Assembly: GCF_029269745.1 (NCBI RefSeq)
Contig: NZ_JARJHT010000001.1
Coordinates: 868,001-932,000, forward strand
Length of the DNA: 64,000 nt
Reading direction: 5' to 3'
Source of the DNA: Polluticoccus soli
GTDB lineage: Bacteria > Bacteroidota > Bacteroidia > Chitinophagales > Chitinophagaceae
The notes under the pieces were generated by a model. The model was not told the DNA's origin. It saw only the letters and a list, made by a program, of their open reading frames with translations, and did no database searches. Positions within the stretch are counted from its first letter, which is position 1. Each line of letters begins with the position of its first letter. This document shows, in pieces, positions 27,298 to 36,063 of the stretch. The position numbers and the translations under genes are program-made.

Positions 27298-27575
27298 TAG
27301 AGGGCTGCGTCTATCTTTTTGATCAAATTATTTATTTCAGACTGCGCAACCGGGTTGTGGTGCGACTCTATGGCACTATCTGCAGCGTACATGAGCAGGC
27401 ACATAGCAATGAAATCCTGGTCGTCTTTACCGGCGTAATGCGTACGCATCTCTATGATCTTATCATCGGCAACCTTCACAGCCTTACGCACCGCCTCTTC
27501 TTCATGCGGCTTGATGCGTATCCGGTAACTACGCCCGGCCAGCCATACGTTGATCGAAATGAGTTGGTCTGACAT
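27294..27575 (-). CDS. zapA: Cell division protein ZapA
   Basis: A 93-residue protein with the ZapA pattern: ISINVWLAGRSYRIRIKPHEEEAVRKAV in the N-terminal beta-alpha head and a helical tail for the coiled coil. ZapA binds and bundles FtsZ at midcell. It starts 2 nt after the lspA stop, so the two are one transcript. Its stop overlaps the end of murF on the other strand by 4 nt. Confidence 0.85.
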   Translation of the reverse strand: MSDQLISINVWLAGRSYRIRIKPHEEEAVRKAVKVADDKIIEMRTHYAGKDDQDFIAMCLLMYAADSAIESHHNPVAQSEINNLIKKIDAALY

Positions 27576-27577
27576 GG

Positions 27578-28225
27578 CTAGTTGGTTACCGTTTCAGGCT
27601 TTTTTGTTTTAGGGGTCGAAATGCGTGTGTGCACAAATCGCTTCTGGAAGAACAGCAGCACCAGTACCCCCGTAGAGATAGCAGCATCGGCAAGGTTGAA
27701 TACAGGCTCAAAGAACACCAGTTCCCTACCGCCTATCATAGGCATCCATTTAGGCCATGTAGTGTCTATAAGCGGGAAATAAAGCATGTCTACTACCCTG
27801 CCGTGGAATAACTTACCATATCCCTGGCCAAATGCCACAAGCTGCGCCCTGTGGAAAGTGCTCTCCGTGAATATCTGGCCGTAGAAGATACTGTCGATCA
27901 GGTTGCCGAGCGCACCTGCAAGGATCAACGCACCGCAAACGATAGCGCCGCGGGTATAGCGCCTGTCAACAATACGCTTGAGCAGGTAGAAACCGAACGC
28001 CACTGCACAAAGCCTGAATAGCGTAAGTACCAGCTTACCCAGATCGGCATTACCCAGCTTCATACCGAAAGCCATACCCTCATTCTCTATAAAATGCAGC
28101 CTGAACCAATGGCCCAGTATGTTCACCTCCTGGCCATAATAGAAATTGGTCTTGATATAGAACTTAAGCAGCTGGTCGGCAACTATTATCAGGAAAACGA
28201 TCAGTAAGGCGCTACGATATTTCAC
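27578..28225 (-). CDS. lspA: Lipoprotein signal peptidase (signal peptidase II)
   Basis: The start is set at GTG 28225, giving MKYRSALLIVFLIIVADQLLK. The longer frame begins at TTG 28252, but that codon lies inside the probable -7 element. The protein has 215 residues and four membrane segments. Motifs are ENEGMAFG, the catalytic Asp in GALGNLID and the second Asp in FEPVFNLADAAIS. A loop insert between helices 3 and 4 is common in Bacteroidota LspA. It cleaves prolipoprotein signal peptides in the inner membrane, serving lipoproteins such as GldJ here. zapA follows after 2 nt. Confidence 0.95.
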   Translation of the reverse strand: MKYRSALLIVFLIIVADQLLKFYIKTNFYYGQEVNILGHWFRLHFIENEGMAFGMKLGNADLGKLVLTLFRLCAVAFGFYLLKRIVDRRYTRGAIVCGALILAGALGNLIDSIFYGQIFTESTFHRAQLVAFGQGYGKLFHGRVVDMLYFPLIDTTWPKWMPMIGGRELVFFEPVFNLADAAISTGVLVLLFFQKRFVHTRISTPKTKKPETVTN

Positions 28226-28249
28226 TTCGTATATTTTTCCGGTACCCGC

Positions 28250-28257
28250 CAAAGATA
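28250..28257 (-). promoter_or_regulatory. -7 element of lspA-zapA
   Basis: TATCTTTG on the minus strand, an exact TAnnTTTG, 24 nt before the GTG at 28225. It overlaps the upstream alternative start, which argues for the GTG. Confidence 0.55.
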
Positions 28258-28292
28258 CATTGTTACGGCTTTGGTAGGTGTGTATAAAATTG

Positions 28293-28317
28293 GATGGGGC
28301 GGCAGTGCCACCCCATC
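28293..28317 (-). terminator. Terminator of etfB-etfA
   Basis: GATGGGGTGGC pairs with GCCGCCCCATC on the minus strand (one G-T wobble), followed by CAATTTTAT, 14 nt after the etfA stop. Confidence 0.75.
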
Positions 28318-28330
28318 GTTTATCTCTTAA

Positions 28331-29308
28331 TTAGTTCTGGCTTTCTTTGAACTTCTTAACTGCTGCTGTCAGCTTTGGAACCACTTCCAGCGCATCGCCA
28401 ATGATGCCATAATCTGCGGCTTTGAAGAATGGCGCTTCAGGGTCTTTGTTGATGACAACGATCGTTTTAGAAGAGTTTACACCGGCCAGGTGCTGGATGG
28501 CACCAGAGATACCCACAGCGATATACAGGTTAGGACGGATGGTACCACCTGTCTGACCTACGTGCTCGTGGTGAGGACGCCAGTGTGAATCTGCCACAGG
28601 ACGAGAGCAAGCCAGCGCTGCACCCAGGCTGCCTGCCAGGTCTTCCAGCACACCCCAGTTCTCAGGACCTTTCATACCGCGGCCGCCTGATACTACCAGT
28701 TCAGCTTCTGCCAGTGGTACTGCGCCTGTTACTTTGTTCACTTCTTTTACTGTTACGCCGAAGTCTTTGTCATCAAAGCTTACGCTCAGCGCTTCAACAG
28801 CAGCAGTGCCTTCGCCTTTCTTTACAGGGAAAGTGTTCGGCATCAGTGTAACCACTTTTACATCACTAGTGATGTTCAGGTAAGCGATGCCTTTACCTGC
28901 AAATACGTTCTTCTTGATCACGAAGCCTTTAGAAGTATCAGGGTGTGATACCGCGCCTGCGATAAGACCAGCTTTCAAACGAGCTGCTACGCGGGGAGCT
29001 ACTGCCCTGCCGGTAACATCGTGAGTAGCGATGATCACTTTTGCGCCTTCTTTTTCAGCGGCAGCGATCAAAGCTTTTGTATAAGCACGTGAGTTGAGGT
29101 TGTCCAGGCGAGCATCTGATACGTGCAACACTTTTTGAGCGCCATAAGCACCCAGTTGTTGCAGGGCAGCTTCGCTGGCTGTACCCAGTACTACAGCAGT
29201 AACTGAAGTACCCAGGGTTTGAGCGATGCCTGACGCGTATTGTATCGCTTCGAAAGCTTTCTTTTTAAAGCTTCCCTGTGCGTGTTCTGCTAAAACGATA
29301 ACTGACAT
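28331..29308 (-). CDS. etfA: Electron transfer flavoprotein subunit alpha
   Basis: A 325-residue protein. The C-terminal FAD domain has the conserved [21 protein letters not shown], then [23 protein letters not shown] and [20 protein letters not shown]. The N-terminal half is the alpha/beta nucleotide-like domain. With EtfB it carries electrons from acyl-CoA dehydrogenases to the membrane quinone pool. It follows etfB by 29 nt and ends in a hairpin terminator. Confidence 0.97.
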   Translation of the reverse strand: MSVIVLAEHAQGSFKKKAFEAIQYASGIAQTLGTSVTAVVLGTASEAALQQLGAYGAQKVLHVSDARLDNLNSRAYTKALIAAAEKEGAKVIIATHDVTGRAVAPRVAARLKAGLIAGAVSHPDTSKGFVIKKNVFAGKGIAYLNITSDVKVVTLMPNTFPVKKGEGTAAVEALSVSFDDKDFGVTVKEVNKVTGAVPLAEAELVVSGGRGMKGPENWGVLEDLAGSLGAALACSRPVADSHWRPHHEHVGQTGGTIRPNLYIAVGISGAIQHLAGVNSSKTIVVINKDPEAPFFKAADYGIIGDALEVVPKLTAAVKKFKESQN

Positions 29309-29337
29309 AAAATATCTTGAGTTGAAACTTTAAATGA

Positions 29338-30081
29338 TTAAATAACTTTTGCGTCGGTGTGCAGGGCGCTTACCAGTGCATCCATGTCTTCTGCCGTGAA
29401 CATCTTCACGCCGGTCTTAGCCGGTGGCAGATCGTAAGAAACGATCGTGCTCAGTGGAGCTACGTTAGCTGAAGCAACCACTTTCAAAGGCTTGGTACGG
29501 GCAGCCATGATACCGCGCATGTTAGGGATGCGGGCTTCGGCTACACCTTTCTGGCAAGAGATAACCAGCGGCAGCGCGCTGCTATCTACTTCTTCACCAC
29601 CTTCGATCTCGCGGGTTACTGTAGCAACACCACCAGCTACGTCAACTTTTGTTGCAAAGCCAATGAAGTTCATATCCAGCAGCTCAGCCAGCATTGGGCC
29701 TACGGCGCCATTGTTATAGTCGATGGTTTCTTTACCGCAAAGTACCAGGTCGTAGTTCTCGCTCTTGGCGTATGCAGCTATCTCAGAAGCAATCACATAA
29801 GGGTCGTTGCTGTCTGCATCGATGCGGATAGCTTCGTCGCCGCCCAGGGCCAGTGCTTTACGTATAACCGGTTCTACGTCGGCCTTGCCTACCGTTACCA
29901 GGTTAACAGCTGTAGCCACACCAGCTTCTTTCAGCTCGAGGGCGCGCACCAGCGAATACCATTCATCGTATGGATTGATAATGAAGGTTACGCCTTGTGT
30001 ATTGAAAACTGTGTTATTATCGCTGAACGCGATCTTTGTAGTAGTGTCAGGTACCTGACTGATACAAACTAATATCTTCAT
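29338..30081 (-). CDS. etfB: Electron transfer flavoprotein subunit beta
   Basis: A 247-residue protein beginning MKILVCISQVPDTTTKIAF. It has the EtfB patterns NPYDEWYSLVRALELKE, LVLCGKETIDYNNGAVGPMLAE and a C-terminal tail region RIPNMRGIMAARTKPLKV. It binds AMP and forms the EtfAB heterodimer. First gene of etfB-etfA, with a promoter-like pair about 50 nt upstream. Confidence 0.97.
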   Translation of the reverse strand: MKILVCISQVPDTTTKIAFSDNNTVFNTQGVTFIINPYDEWYSLVRALELKEAGVATAVNLVTVGKADVEPVIRKALALGGDEAIRIDADSNDPYVIASEIAAYAKSENYDLVLCGKETIDYNNGAVGPMLAELLDMNFIGFATKVDVAGGVATVTREIEGGEEVDSSALPLVISCQKGVAEARIPNMRGIMAARTKPLKVVASANVAPLSTIVSYDLPPAKTGVKMFTAEDMDALVSALHTDAKVI

Positions 30082-30132
30082 CAGAAGTCAGATTTATTAA
30101 TATAAAAGGCTCAAGGCCCCGGAAAATCGTTG

Positions 30133-30164
30133 CAAACCTAAGGCAAAATGCGCCGTTTTCCAAT
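30133..30164 (-). promoter_or_regulatory. Putative etfB promoter
   Basis: TAGGTTTG on the minus strand (30140-30133), exact for the -7 consensus, with ATTG 20 bp upstream (30164-30161) instead of TTTG. It implies a leader of roughly 45 nt. Confidence 0.5.
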
Positions 30165-30990
30165 TGGGAACCAACTGGCCGTTGACGGTTTTCGTGTCCA
30201 CGCTTCGTCGCTTTGGCTTTTCTTATATGTATTGATAACTTTTGTTGCCGTTTTTGTCATGATTTTCGCTTTTCTGTTCTCGCATTTCGGCGGTCGTGGG
30301 CTTGAGTGATTGAGCAGCAATTGGTTGCGGTTGAAGGGTTACCATCATATCCATGGCTTTTGTTGCCTTTGTTGCTATTTGGAGTCTCGGAATACAAACA
30401 GTAGGGAACAACTTGCTGTTAGTTTGTAACAATGAAGCACCTGAACCATGCAAACATTCCGAGGGTGAGTTTAAAACAGTATTACGCTTCATGTTATAGT
30501 GTTGATAAGGGTTTCAGGTCGAAAGTGTTAGTTTTTTTGCGTCGTTTCAGGTGTTTTTGGTTTTGTTACAAATGACCGCAGGCTGGTTTCGTAGAATTGC
30601 GCCAGGATTGCGTTTGACCGCCAATTTGTGTCAATTTGTTGCCATACCGGCACCCCCTGTGGCTTTTGCTATCATTTCGGGTTATTGAAGTCGATCTGAA
30701 AGAAAAAGTTGCTGCGATGGATCCGATGTTATGTGGATTCCCTCGCGATATACTAAGCTTTTAATGTAGCTGTGGATGCTCGGGATGACAGTGTGTGGAT
30801 CTACAGTTTTAATTATTACAAATATACAATAATTTACCCATTTTATAAAGACACAAAGTAGCGTCCTTTAAACAATGGCCTTCAGTTCCATGATTCCGCC
30901 GGGGCACTATGCAGGAAACCCGGCGGGGAATGAGAAGACAGACCTATAAACTGCCAATAATTTGTAACTTTAAAGAAACCAAGCAGTTTG
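30165..30990. other. Long gap with no recognised gene
   Basis: About 0.8 kb lies between the etfB promoter and the next gene. A minus-strand frame of 89 codons (30223-30492, starting MKRNTVLNSPSECLHGSG) is open but has no recognised motif, no visible promoter and unusual composition. I do not call it a gene. The stretch 30710-30805 contains near-repeated GTGGAT and CTCGGGATGACAG words. An inverted repeat, CCGCCGGG/CCCGGCGG, sits at 30896-30926. It may be a decayed element or a long regulatory region. Confidence 0.4.
30896..30926. repeat. GC-rich inverted repeat in the gap
   Basis: CCGCCGGG (30896-30903) and CCCGGCGG (30919-30926) flank a 15-nt loop; with a 2-nt bulge the symmetry extends outward to ATTCC/GGAAT. 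No T-run follows, so it is not an obvious terminator. Confidence 0.45.
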
Positions 30991-32553
30991 ATGATCGCAC
31001 GGACAATATGGCTGCCGATCTTTCTTCTTTCTTTTGTCACCGCATCGGCTCAAAAGGTTGAGAAACAACTGGTAATGGTATTACCTGATACCAGCGCCGA
31101 GCGCTTGCTAAACGCACAGATGAGCTTCGGATCAGGCAATGAATACTGTTACTATGATCGTGACTCAGAGTTTTTATTGACAAAAGCAGGAAAATATGGT
31201 CCTCCTTTGATCTACGAGAGGAGAACATCTAATGTTTATAGGAACGGAACCACCGGAGAAAGATTAGTTCAGCACGCCAATACTTCTGCTGTATATGGCC
31301 CATATTTGGGCACTGTTCACCAGAATTTGACTGAAGGCGGGTGCGCGTATGCTGTATCAGTCGGCGATAGCTTTCGCTATTATATTAACGGCATCAATAT
31401 AGCCACAGTACACAAGTCGGATTATCTTGAACGCACTCTTGGAGCTACACGTTGGTGCACTTTTAGTGAAAATGGAATCGCGCTGTATACTGTAAAGAAA
31501 GGCAAGTGGAATTACCTGCATATAGACGGTAAGCTAATTGATAGCTCACATCATTATTATGGCATGTTGGATATTGATGACATGGGTAATTATGTTTATG
31601 GTCTTGGTTATTTTGTTGGCGAACGATCTCATTTTAATGCCCTTCGCCATGAACCTCATAAAATACTGTGCCCTTCGAATCCATGGGGCCTCAACTATTT
31701 TCGATACGACGACCAGGACACCGTAGGCTATTATGGCAATTTTAAGCATAAAAATTTATTAAGCTTGCCCGTCTTCGACAAACCAACTGAGGGCAATACG
31801 GTAGCGGTATTAATAAAAGGCAACACCGTTTTTGGATACCGGCTTAGCCCGAGGCAGGCGCGTGCGTGGCCGCAATCCCGGGCATTGCCTCCTACAAGAA
31901 TATGTTTTAATGGTGTGGGAAAAGACATGCCCTACGAAGAAATAAGCCTGCCGACCATTGATTCATCCGGGCAGTACGCTTTCTTCGGGCTGCGAGACTA
32001 CTACCTCTACAAAAACATAAATGGAAAGGAGATCGTAACGCCGTTGTCAAAACACGGTGTACGTGCCAAACCTATAAACATCGACATCAACGGGAACACG
32101 TTTTGCTATTACGAGACAGATGATTCGGTATATGTTTATGAGAATGACAGGTTACTTGGCCGCTGTCATGTTTCACGGTTTGCATTTATGGAAAACAGCC
32201 AGGTCTGGATAAGTGAAAGAAACAGAGCATACCTTCCCATTCTTTCGATAGACAGCGTGTCGTATGTCGTCTATAATAACACACTCTCACCACCGCTAGC
32301 CAGGATTGAGAACTGGAACGGGAACGTAATTCATGCAAAAGTTAATGACCATGGCTATTGGATATTGCAGCAAACCGGTGAAGAGAAATATGAGCTTACG
32401 ATAAACCATCGAAAAAGAGCCTGGCCAAGAAGCATACCCTTTGAAGGTCCGCTACGCTACAAGCTCTCCCCAAATTTTCAACTTGGTGCCGATCAATTCA
32501 TTCTTTACGCAAGGGATGGAAGTAATATTTATCGTTATAAACTGAGTTTATGA
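30991..32553 (+). CDS. Secreted protein of unknown function
   Basis: Starting at the ATG at 30991 (a TTG precedes it) the protein has 520 residues and a signal peptide ending TASAQ. The mature part is rich in Tyr, Gly and Asp with recurring short strands such as SFRYYINGINIA, GNTFCYYETDDSVYVYEN and KWNYLHIDGK. The spacing suggests a beta-propeller or WG-like repeat fold in which short 'value displayed' strands recur about every 45-50 residues. No catalytic motif and no sorting domain are seen. Its stop overlaps the start of the next gene (ATGA at 32550), so the two are translationally coupled. I do not recognise the family. Confidence 0.6.
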   Translation: MIARTIWLPIFLLSFVTASAQKVEKQLVMVLPDTSAERLLNAQMSFGSGNEYCYYDRDSEFLLTKAGKYGPPLIYERRTSNVYRNGTTGERLVQHANTSAVYGPYLGTVHQNLTEGGCAYAVSVGDSFRYYINGINIATVHKSDYLERTLGATRWCTFSENGIALYTVKKGKWNYLHIDGKLIDSSHHYYGMLDIDDMGNYVYGLGYFVGERSHFNALRHEPHKILCPSNPWGLNYFRYDDQDTVGYYGNFKHKNLLSLPVFDKPTEGNTVAVLIKGNTVFGYRLSPRQARAWPQSRALPPTRICFNGVGKDMPYEEISLPTIDSSGQYAFFGLRDYYLYKNINGKEIVTPLSKHGVRAKPINIDINGNTFCYYETDDSVYVYENDRLLGRCHVSRFAFMENSQVWISERNRAYLPILSIDSVSYVVYNNTLSPPLARIENWNGNVIHAKVNDHGYWILQQTGEEKYELTINHRKRAWPRSIPFEGPLRYKLSPNFQLGADQFILYARDGSNIYRYKLSL

Positions 32554-33452
32554 TACGACTAGTTCTCCTGGTTATATTTTGCATTGCAGCTACCGCTAAC
32601 GCGCGGGGTCAAAAAATGGCTGAAGACTACTACTACGAGACGATACACGTTTCCGATACATCTATATCCGATTCCATAGTACTGACAAATTTTAGCTACC
32701 TGGTCGAACACTTTCCCAGGAGCAGATTTTGTACGGACGCATACTACTTCCTCGGTCAAGTGCATGAAAAAAAAGGCGATGACCGGTTGGCAATCAGCGC
32801 GTACAGACGTTCGATCTTGGGCCAGGATGAACAATTGCCACCCAGAGACACGGTGCTTAGTGACTTTGGCACTGCAGTTCATTCATTAAAGCAGTTAATT
32901 GACCTTTACGAAAAAACCGGCAACTATGATTCTGCACTATACTTTCTCTACGCTGAAGATACTGCGCTGAGTATATTTCACGGCTGTGGAACTGGAGAGG
33001 ATTTAGCCCGGGAAGGCTCTGCGATCAGACGCGCAAACCTGCATTTGAAATTAAACCAGGTCCGCGATGCCGAAAGACTATTACTAACATATGTACCGTT
33101 TACAAAGCGCGGTTATGAAGGTGAGTATGGAGCCTCTGCATCGGAAAGGCTTAGCGAAATTTTTAGCAAATACGACAATGCTAATACGCTGAATCAACAA
33201 ATCGAAAAGGCTATCGAAAACTATTCTCTCGATACTGTATATGATCGAACAGATACAAGACAAGACACAATGGTATATTGTTTCTTCAATTTCCTTGGAG
33301 TAAAGATCGGTTATTTCTACCGGGGCTTACCGGGCCCATATGAAGACGAGGTCTACAAATACAGTTTAGAACTTCCCTCGGTCTCAGAAAAAGAGCGAAT
33401 AGTCGCTGTCCTGAAAAAATCGGAACTCTATCGTATGGTCCGGCAACTATAA
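32550..33452 (+). CDS. Secreted TPR-like protein of unknown function
   Basis: A 300-residue protein with a signal peptide (MIRLVLLVIFCIAATANARGQ). Residues 45-90 form a TPR-like pair (NFSYLVEHFPRSRFCTDAYYFLGQVHEKKGDDRLAISAYRR is the region). Further helical hairpins lie near residues 110-190 (ALYFLYAEDTALSIF; RRANLHLKLNQVRDAERLL). The C-terminal third is not recognised. It overlaps the upstream gene by 4 nt. TPR proteins of this kind usually work as periplasmic scaffolds, so a partnership with the upstream protein is a fair inference. Confidence 0.6.
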   Translation: MIRLVLLVIFCIAATANARGQKMAEDYYYETIHVSDTSISDSIVLTNFSYLVEHFPRSRFCTDAYYFLGQVHEKKGDDRLAISAYRRSILGQDEQLPPRDTVLSDFGTAVHSLKQLIDLYEKTGNYDSALYFLYAEDTALSIFHGCGTGEDLAREGSAIRRANLHLKLNQVRDAERLLLTYVPFTKRGYEGEYGASASERLSEIFSKYDNANTLNQQIEKAIENYSLDTVYDRTDTRQDTMVYCFFNFLGVKIGYFYRGLPGPYEDEVYKYSLELPSVSEKERIVAVLKKSELYRMVRQL

Positions 33453-33464
33453 GCTATTGTCTGA

Positions 33465-34091
33465 TCAATACCTCAAATAAGCCTCAAACCACTCAGCAGA
33501 TAATTTCATCACTTCCTCCATTGTACCGGGTTCTTCAAATAGATGCGTTGCACCTTCCACTATTTCCAGCTTTTTACGGGTGAGCTTTTCATATGCCTGC
33601 CGGTTCAGTTCCAGAACATCGGTGTCAAGGCTGCCAACAATAAGCAGCACAGGTGCGTTAACGCGGTCTAATACCGGCATTGCCAGGTCGGGCCTGCCCC
33701 CGCGGGACACGACAGCTTTGATACCGGGCAAGCGCGCTGCCGCGATCAGTGCTGCGGCAGCTCCGGTACTCGCACCGAAATAGCCTATAGTTTTCCCTGC
33801 AGTGCTTTCGTTGTCTCCCAACCAGTTTGTAACGCCTACCAGTCTATCAGCGAGCAGTGGTATATCGAAACGATTGGCATAATCCCTGTCTTCTTCTTCC
33901 GTCAAGAGATCGAACAACAGCGTACCGAAACCCACGCCTTGCAGAAAACGCGCCACTGCAATATTTCTGGAGCTTAAACGGCTGCTGCCACTGCCGTGTG
34001 CAAACACAATGATGCTGTCGAAGTTTTGCGGCAGGTCGAGGTTGCCTTTCAGGTTGACGTTGCTTAAGGGTATCTCTATTTCGTTACTCAT
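33465..34091 (-). CDS. Alpha/beta hydrolase, dienelactone-hydrolase-like
   Basis: From the ATG at 34091 (MSNEIEIPLSNVNLKGNLDLP) it has 208 residues. The oxyanion-side motif is VFAHGSGSSRLSSRN, the nucleophile elbow GYFGASTGAAAAL (Ser), the acid in IVGSLDTDVLELN and the His in GATHLFEEPG. This small hydrolase type is often encoded next to, or fused with, phosphoribosyltransferases of the COG1926 type. The start is 1 nt after the stop of the phosphoribosyltransferase gene, so translation is probably coupled. The substrate is unknown. Confidence 0.8.
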   Translation of the reverse strand: MSNEIEIPLSNVNLKGNLDLPQNFDSIIVFAHGSGSSRLSSRNIAVARFLQGVGFGTLLFDLLTEEEDRDYANRFDIPLLADRLVGVTNWLGDNESTAGKTIGYFGASTGAAAALIAAARLPGIKAVVSRGGRPDLAMPVLDRVNAPVLLIVGSLDTDVLELNRQAYEKLTRKKLEIVEGATHLFEEPGTMEEVMKLSAEWFEAYLRY

Positions 34092-34092
34092 A

Positions 34093-34722
34093 TCAGGCTG
34101 CTTGATCGTTCGACAATTTTGATAAATAATCAACTACTTCTTCATCTGTAGTTTGCGAAAAATCCAGGTAAAACCCACCAACACCAAAAAACCGGTCAGG
34201 CACCAGCGGACAGATGATCTCATCTACCATTGGTGCCAGAAGCTCCAGTGAGCCCCTTGCAGCAACAGGCACAGCGATCACGATCTTCGCGGGGTTATTT
34301 TTTTTGATGAAGTTGATTCCACTCAATAACGTTCGCCCCGTAGCGATGCCATCATCCACGATGATCACTATTCGTCCCGTTAGGTTTTCCGGCTGTCGGT
34401 TACCCCTGAATTTTTGATACATCTCTTTCAGCCGTTCACGAATTTCCCTGGTTGCTTCTTCAATGTAAGATGGGTCAACATATTCATCGCGTGCAACCAC
34501 AACATCCGACAGGCTTACTGCACCAATTGCATATTCCGGCTGGGTAGGATGCCCGAGTTTTTTGATCAGCAATAGGTCTACAGGAAAACCCAATTGCCTG
34601 GCGATGGGATACGCCACCGGCACACCGCCCCGCGGTATGGTCAGGATAACAGCGTCTTGGTTCCGGTATTTTTCCAGCTGCTCTGCAAGTACAAATCCCG
34701 CCTCGATTCTGTCCTCGTACAT
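34093..34722 (-). CDS. Phosphoribosyltransferase, COG1926-like
   Basis: The start at 34722 (MYEDRIEAGFVLAEQLEKYR) gives 209 residues. The frame continues upstream into non-conserved sequence, which I reject. The PRPP-binding signature is IVIIVDDGIATGRTLL. The N-terminal part has VILTIPRGGVPVAYPIARQLGFP and the flexible loop KKLGHPTQPEYAIGAV. The substrate base is not known for this subfamily. It lies between an erythromycin-esterase-like gene (19 nt upstream) and a hydrolase gene (1 nt downstream). Confidence 0.85.
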   Translation of the reverse strand: MYEDRIEAGFVLAEQLEKYRNQDAVILTIPRGGVPVAYPIARQLGFPVDLLLIKKLGHPTQPEYAIGAVSLSDVVVARDEYVDPSYIEEATREIRERLKEMYQKFRGNRQPENLTGRIVIIVDDGIATGRTLLSGINFIKKNNPAKIVIAVPVAARGSLELLAPMVDEIICPLVPDRFFGVGGFYLDFSQTTDEEVVDYLSKLSNDQAA

Positions 34723-34741
34723 AAGATGGTTGTTTGTTCTA

Positions 34742-35998
34742 CTATAAATTGAACGGGTAGGTTGCCGGTAATTTGTGCCGGTCTGGATGAAGGTGGAGCG
34801 GATGAAGCGCCATGGTTTTGTCGAGATACATAAATGCATCGTAGCGCCGGGAAAGCACAGACGGAACATAATTGCCAGATCGTTCCATTGCCGGATTGTA
34901 GACGACCCCGATTGCACGGTGATTTATTTCTGTTTGGTAGCTATGGTTTTTTTCTTCGCTGAATAACAGGTAGTGATCACCCTCCTCCTTTCGGTGCAGG
35001 TCTGCTTCAATGCTTCCGGCTTTAGCGTCTGGCATTTGCATGATTTTCATCGGTGCTCCCCATTCGTTTCCTGCTATTACAGTTCCACCATAGGATGCAA
35101 AACCGACGAGGTAAACGTCTTCTTCACCATATTCTTCCCTCGCCAGCTGGCCAATATTCACCATGCCTGCCCGACTCATGTCCGTGGCCCGGGCATCGCC
35201 TATATGTGTGTTATGCTCCCAAACGATGGCTTTCGCATTTTTACCATGAAACTTCATCAACCGGTCAAGGGTTTCCATCATATGCCTGTCCCTGATGTTC
35301 CAGCTTTCGTTGTCAAAGCTCATCATGCTTCGGTAATATCGTTCGGCATTGACAGCGATCAGTGCGTTTTGCTCTGCATTAAACCCGGCCTCCCTGTCGC
35401 CATCCAGGAACTGAGCTTTCGTTCTTATCTCTTTTAGCATGGCCAGTAACTCTTTGCTGCAGCCGAGGTTGTTCAGCGTAAAACGGGCGTATGATTGCTC
35501 GCTTTCATTGAAGGGCTCGAAACAATTGATAGCTTTTTTGACCGCACGGGCTGCTATAGGATCTTCCTTTTCCAGGTAGTTCATCATGACGGTCATCGAC
35601 TCCCATAAGCTATACACATCCAAACCGTAGAAACCAACCATCTTATCCATAGTAAACGAACGGTTGTGCTGCCTCAACCAATCGGCCAAAGCGGCGATCT
35701 CCCAATTGCCCCACATCCACGTAGGCCACCGGTCAAAAGTTTTTAAGACCTCTTCAATATCGTGCGGCGTATCGCCATAAGATTTTACGTGCCGGTTGAT
35801 CTTATAGCAATCGGGCCAATCGCCTTCTACTGCAATGAAGTTGAATCCTTTTTCTTTTATCAGCCTTTGAGAAATGGCTGTCCTCCACGCATAATATTCA
35901 TGAGTACCATGAGAGGCCTCGCCAAGCATCACTATACGCCTGTCGCCCATATCTTCGAGCAACGAGGTTAGATCGTTGGATGTACGAAGAGCGTGCAT
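34742..35998 (-). CDS. Erythromycin-esterase family protein
   Basis: A 418-residue protein with the three conserved blocks of the family: IVMLGEASHGTHEYYAWR, NFIAVEGDWPDCYKINRHV and KAIVWEHNTHIGDARAT. The conserved Glu and His residues of these blocks form the metal-independent active site in EreA/EreB. Most chromosomal members are not resistance enzymes and have unknown substrates. The neighbours (phosphoribosyltransferase and small hydrolase) repeat a linkage seen in other phyla, where these domains can be fused. I infer a shared pathway, not macrolide resistance. Confidence 0.85.
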   Translation of the reverse strand: MHALRTSNDLTSLLEDMGDRRIVMLGEASHGTHEYYAWRTAISQRLIKEKGFNFIAVEGDWPDCYKINRHVKSYGDTPHDIEEVLKTFDRWPTWMWGNWEIAALADWLRQHNRSFTMDKMVGFYGLDVYSLWESMTVMMNYLEKEDPIAARAVKKAINCFEPFNESEQSYARFTLNNLGCSKELLAMLKEIRTKAQFLDGDREAGFNAEQNALIAVNAERYYRSMMSFDNESWNIRDRHMMETLDRLMKFHGKNAKAIVWEHNTHIGDARATDMSRAGMVNIGQLAREEYGEEDVYLVGFASYGGTVIAGNEWGAPMKIMQMPDAKAGSIEADLHRKEEGDHYLLFSEEKNHSYQTEINHRAIGVVYNPAMERSGNYVPSVLSRRYDAFMYLDKTMALHPLHLHPDRHKLPATYPFNL

Positions 35999-36063
35999 AC
36001 CTTGTTTTTATCCGGTACACACAATTAACAAGCCATCAGAGAGAGTAATGCCGGTTCAGGATA

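Noticed and set aside
30223-30492. 89-codon minus-strand frame in the 30-kb gap
   Set aside because: No recognised motif, no promoter-like sequence, and no partner; kept only as part of the gap description.
34742-35998. Macrolide resistance gene
   Set aside because: The family match is good, but the neighbours (phosphoribosyltransferase, small hydrolase, cupin) and lack of mobile context argue for a housekeeping or metabolic role.
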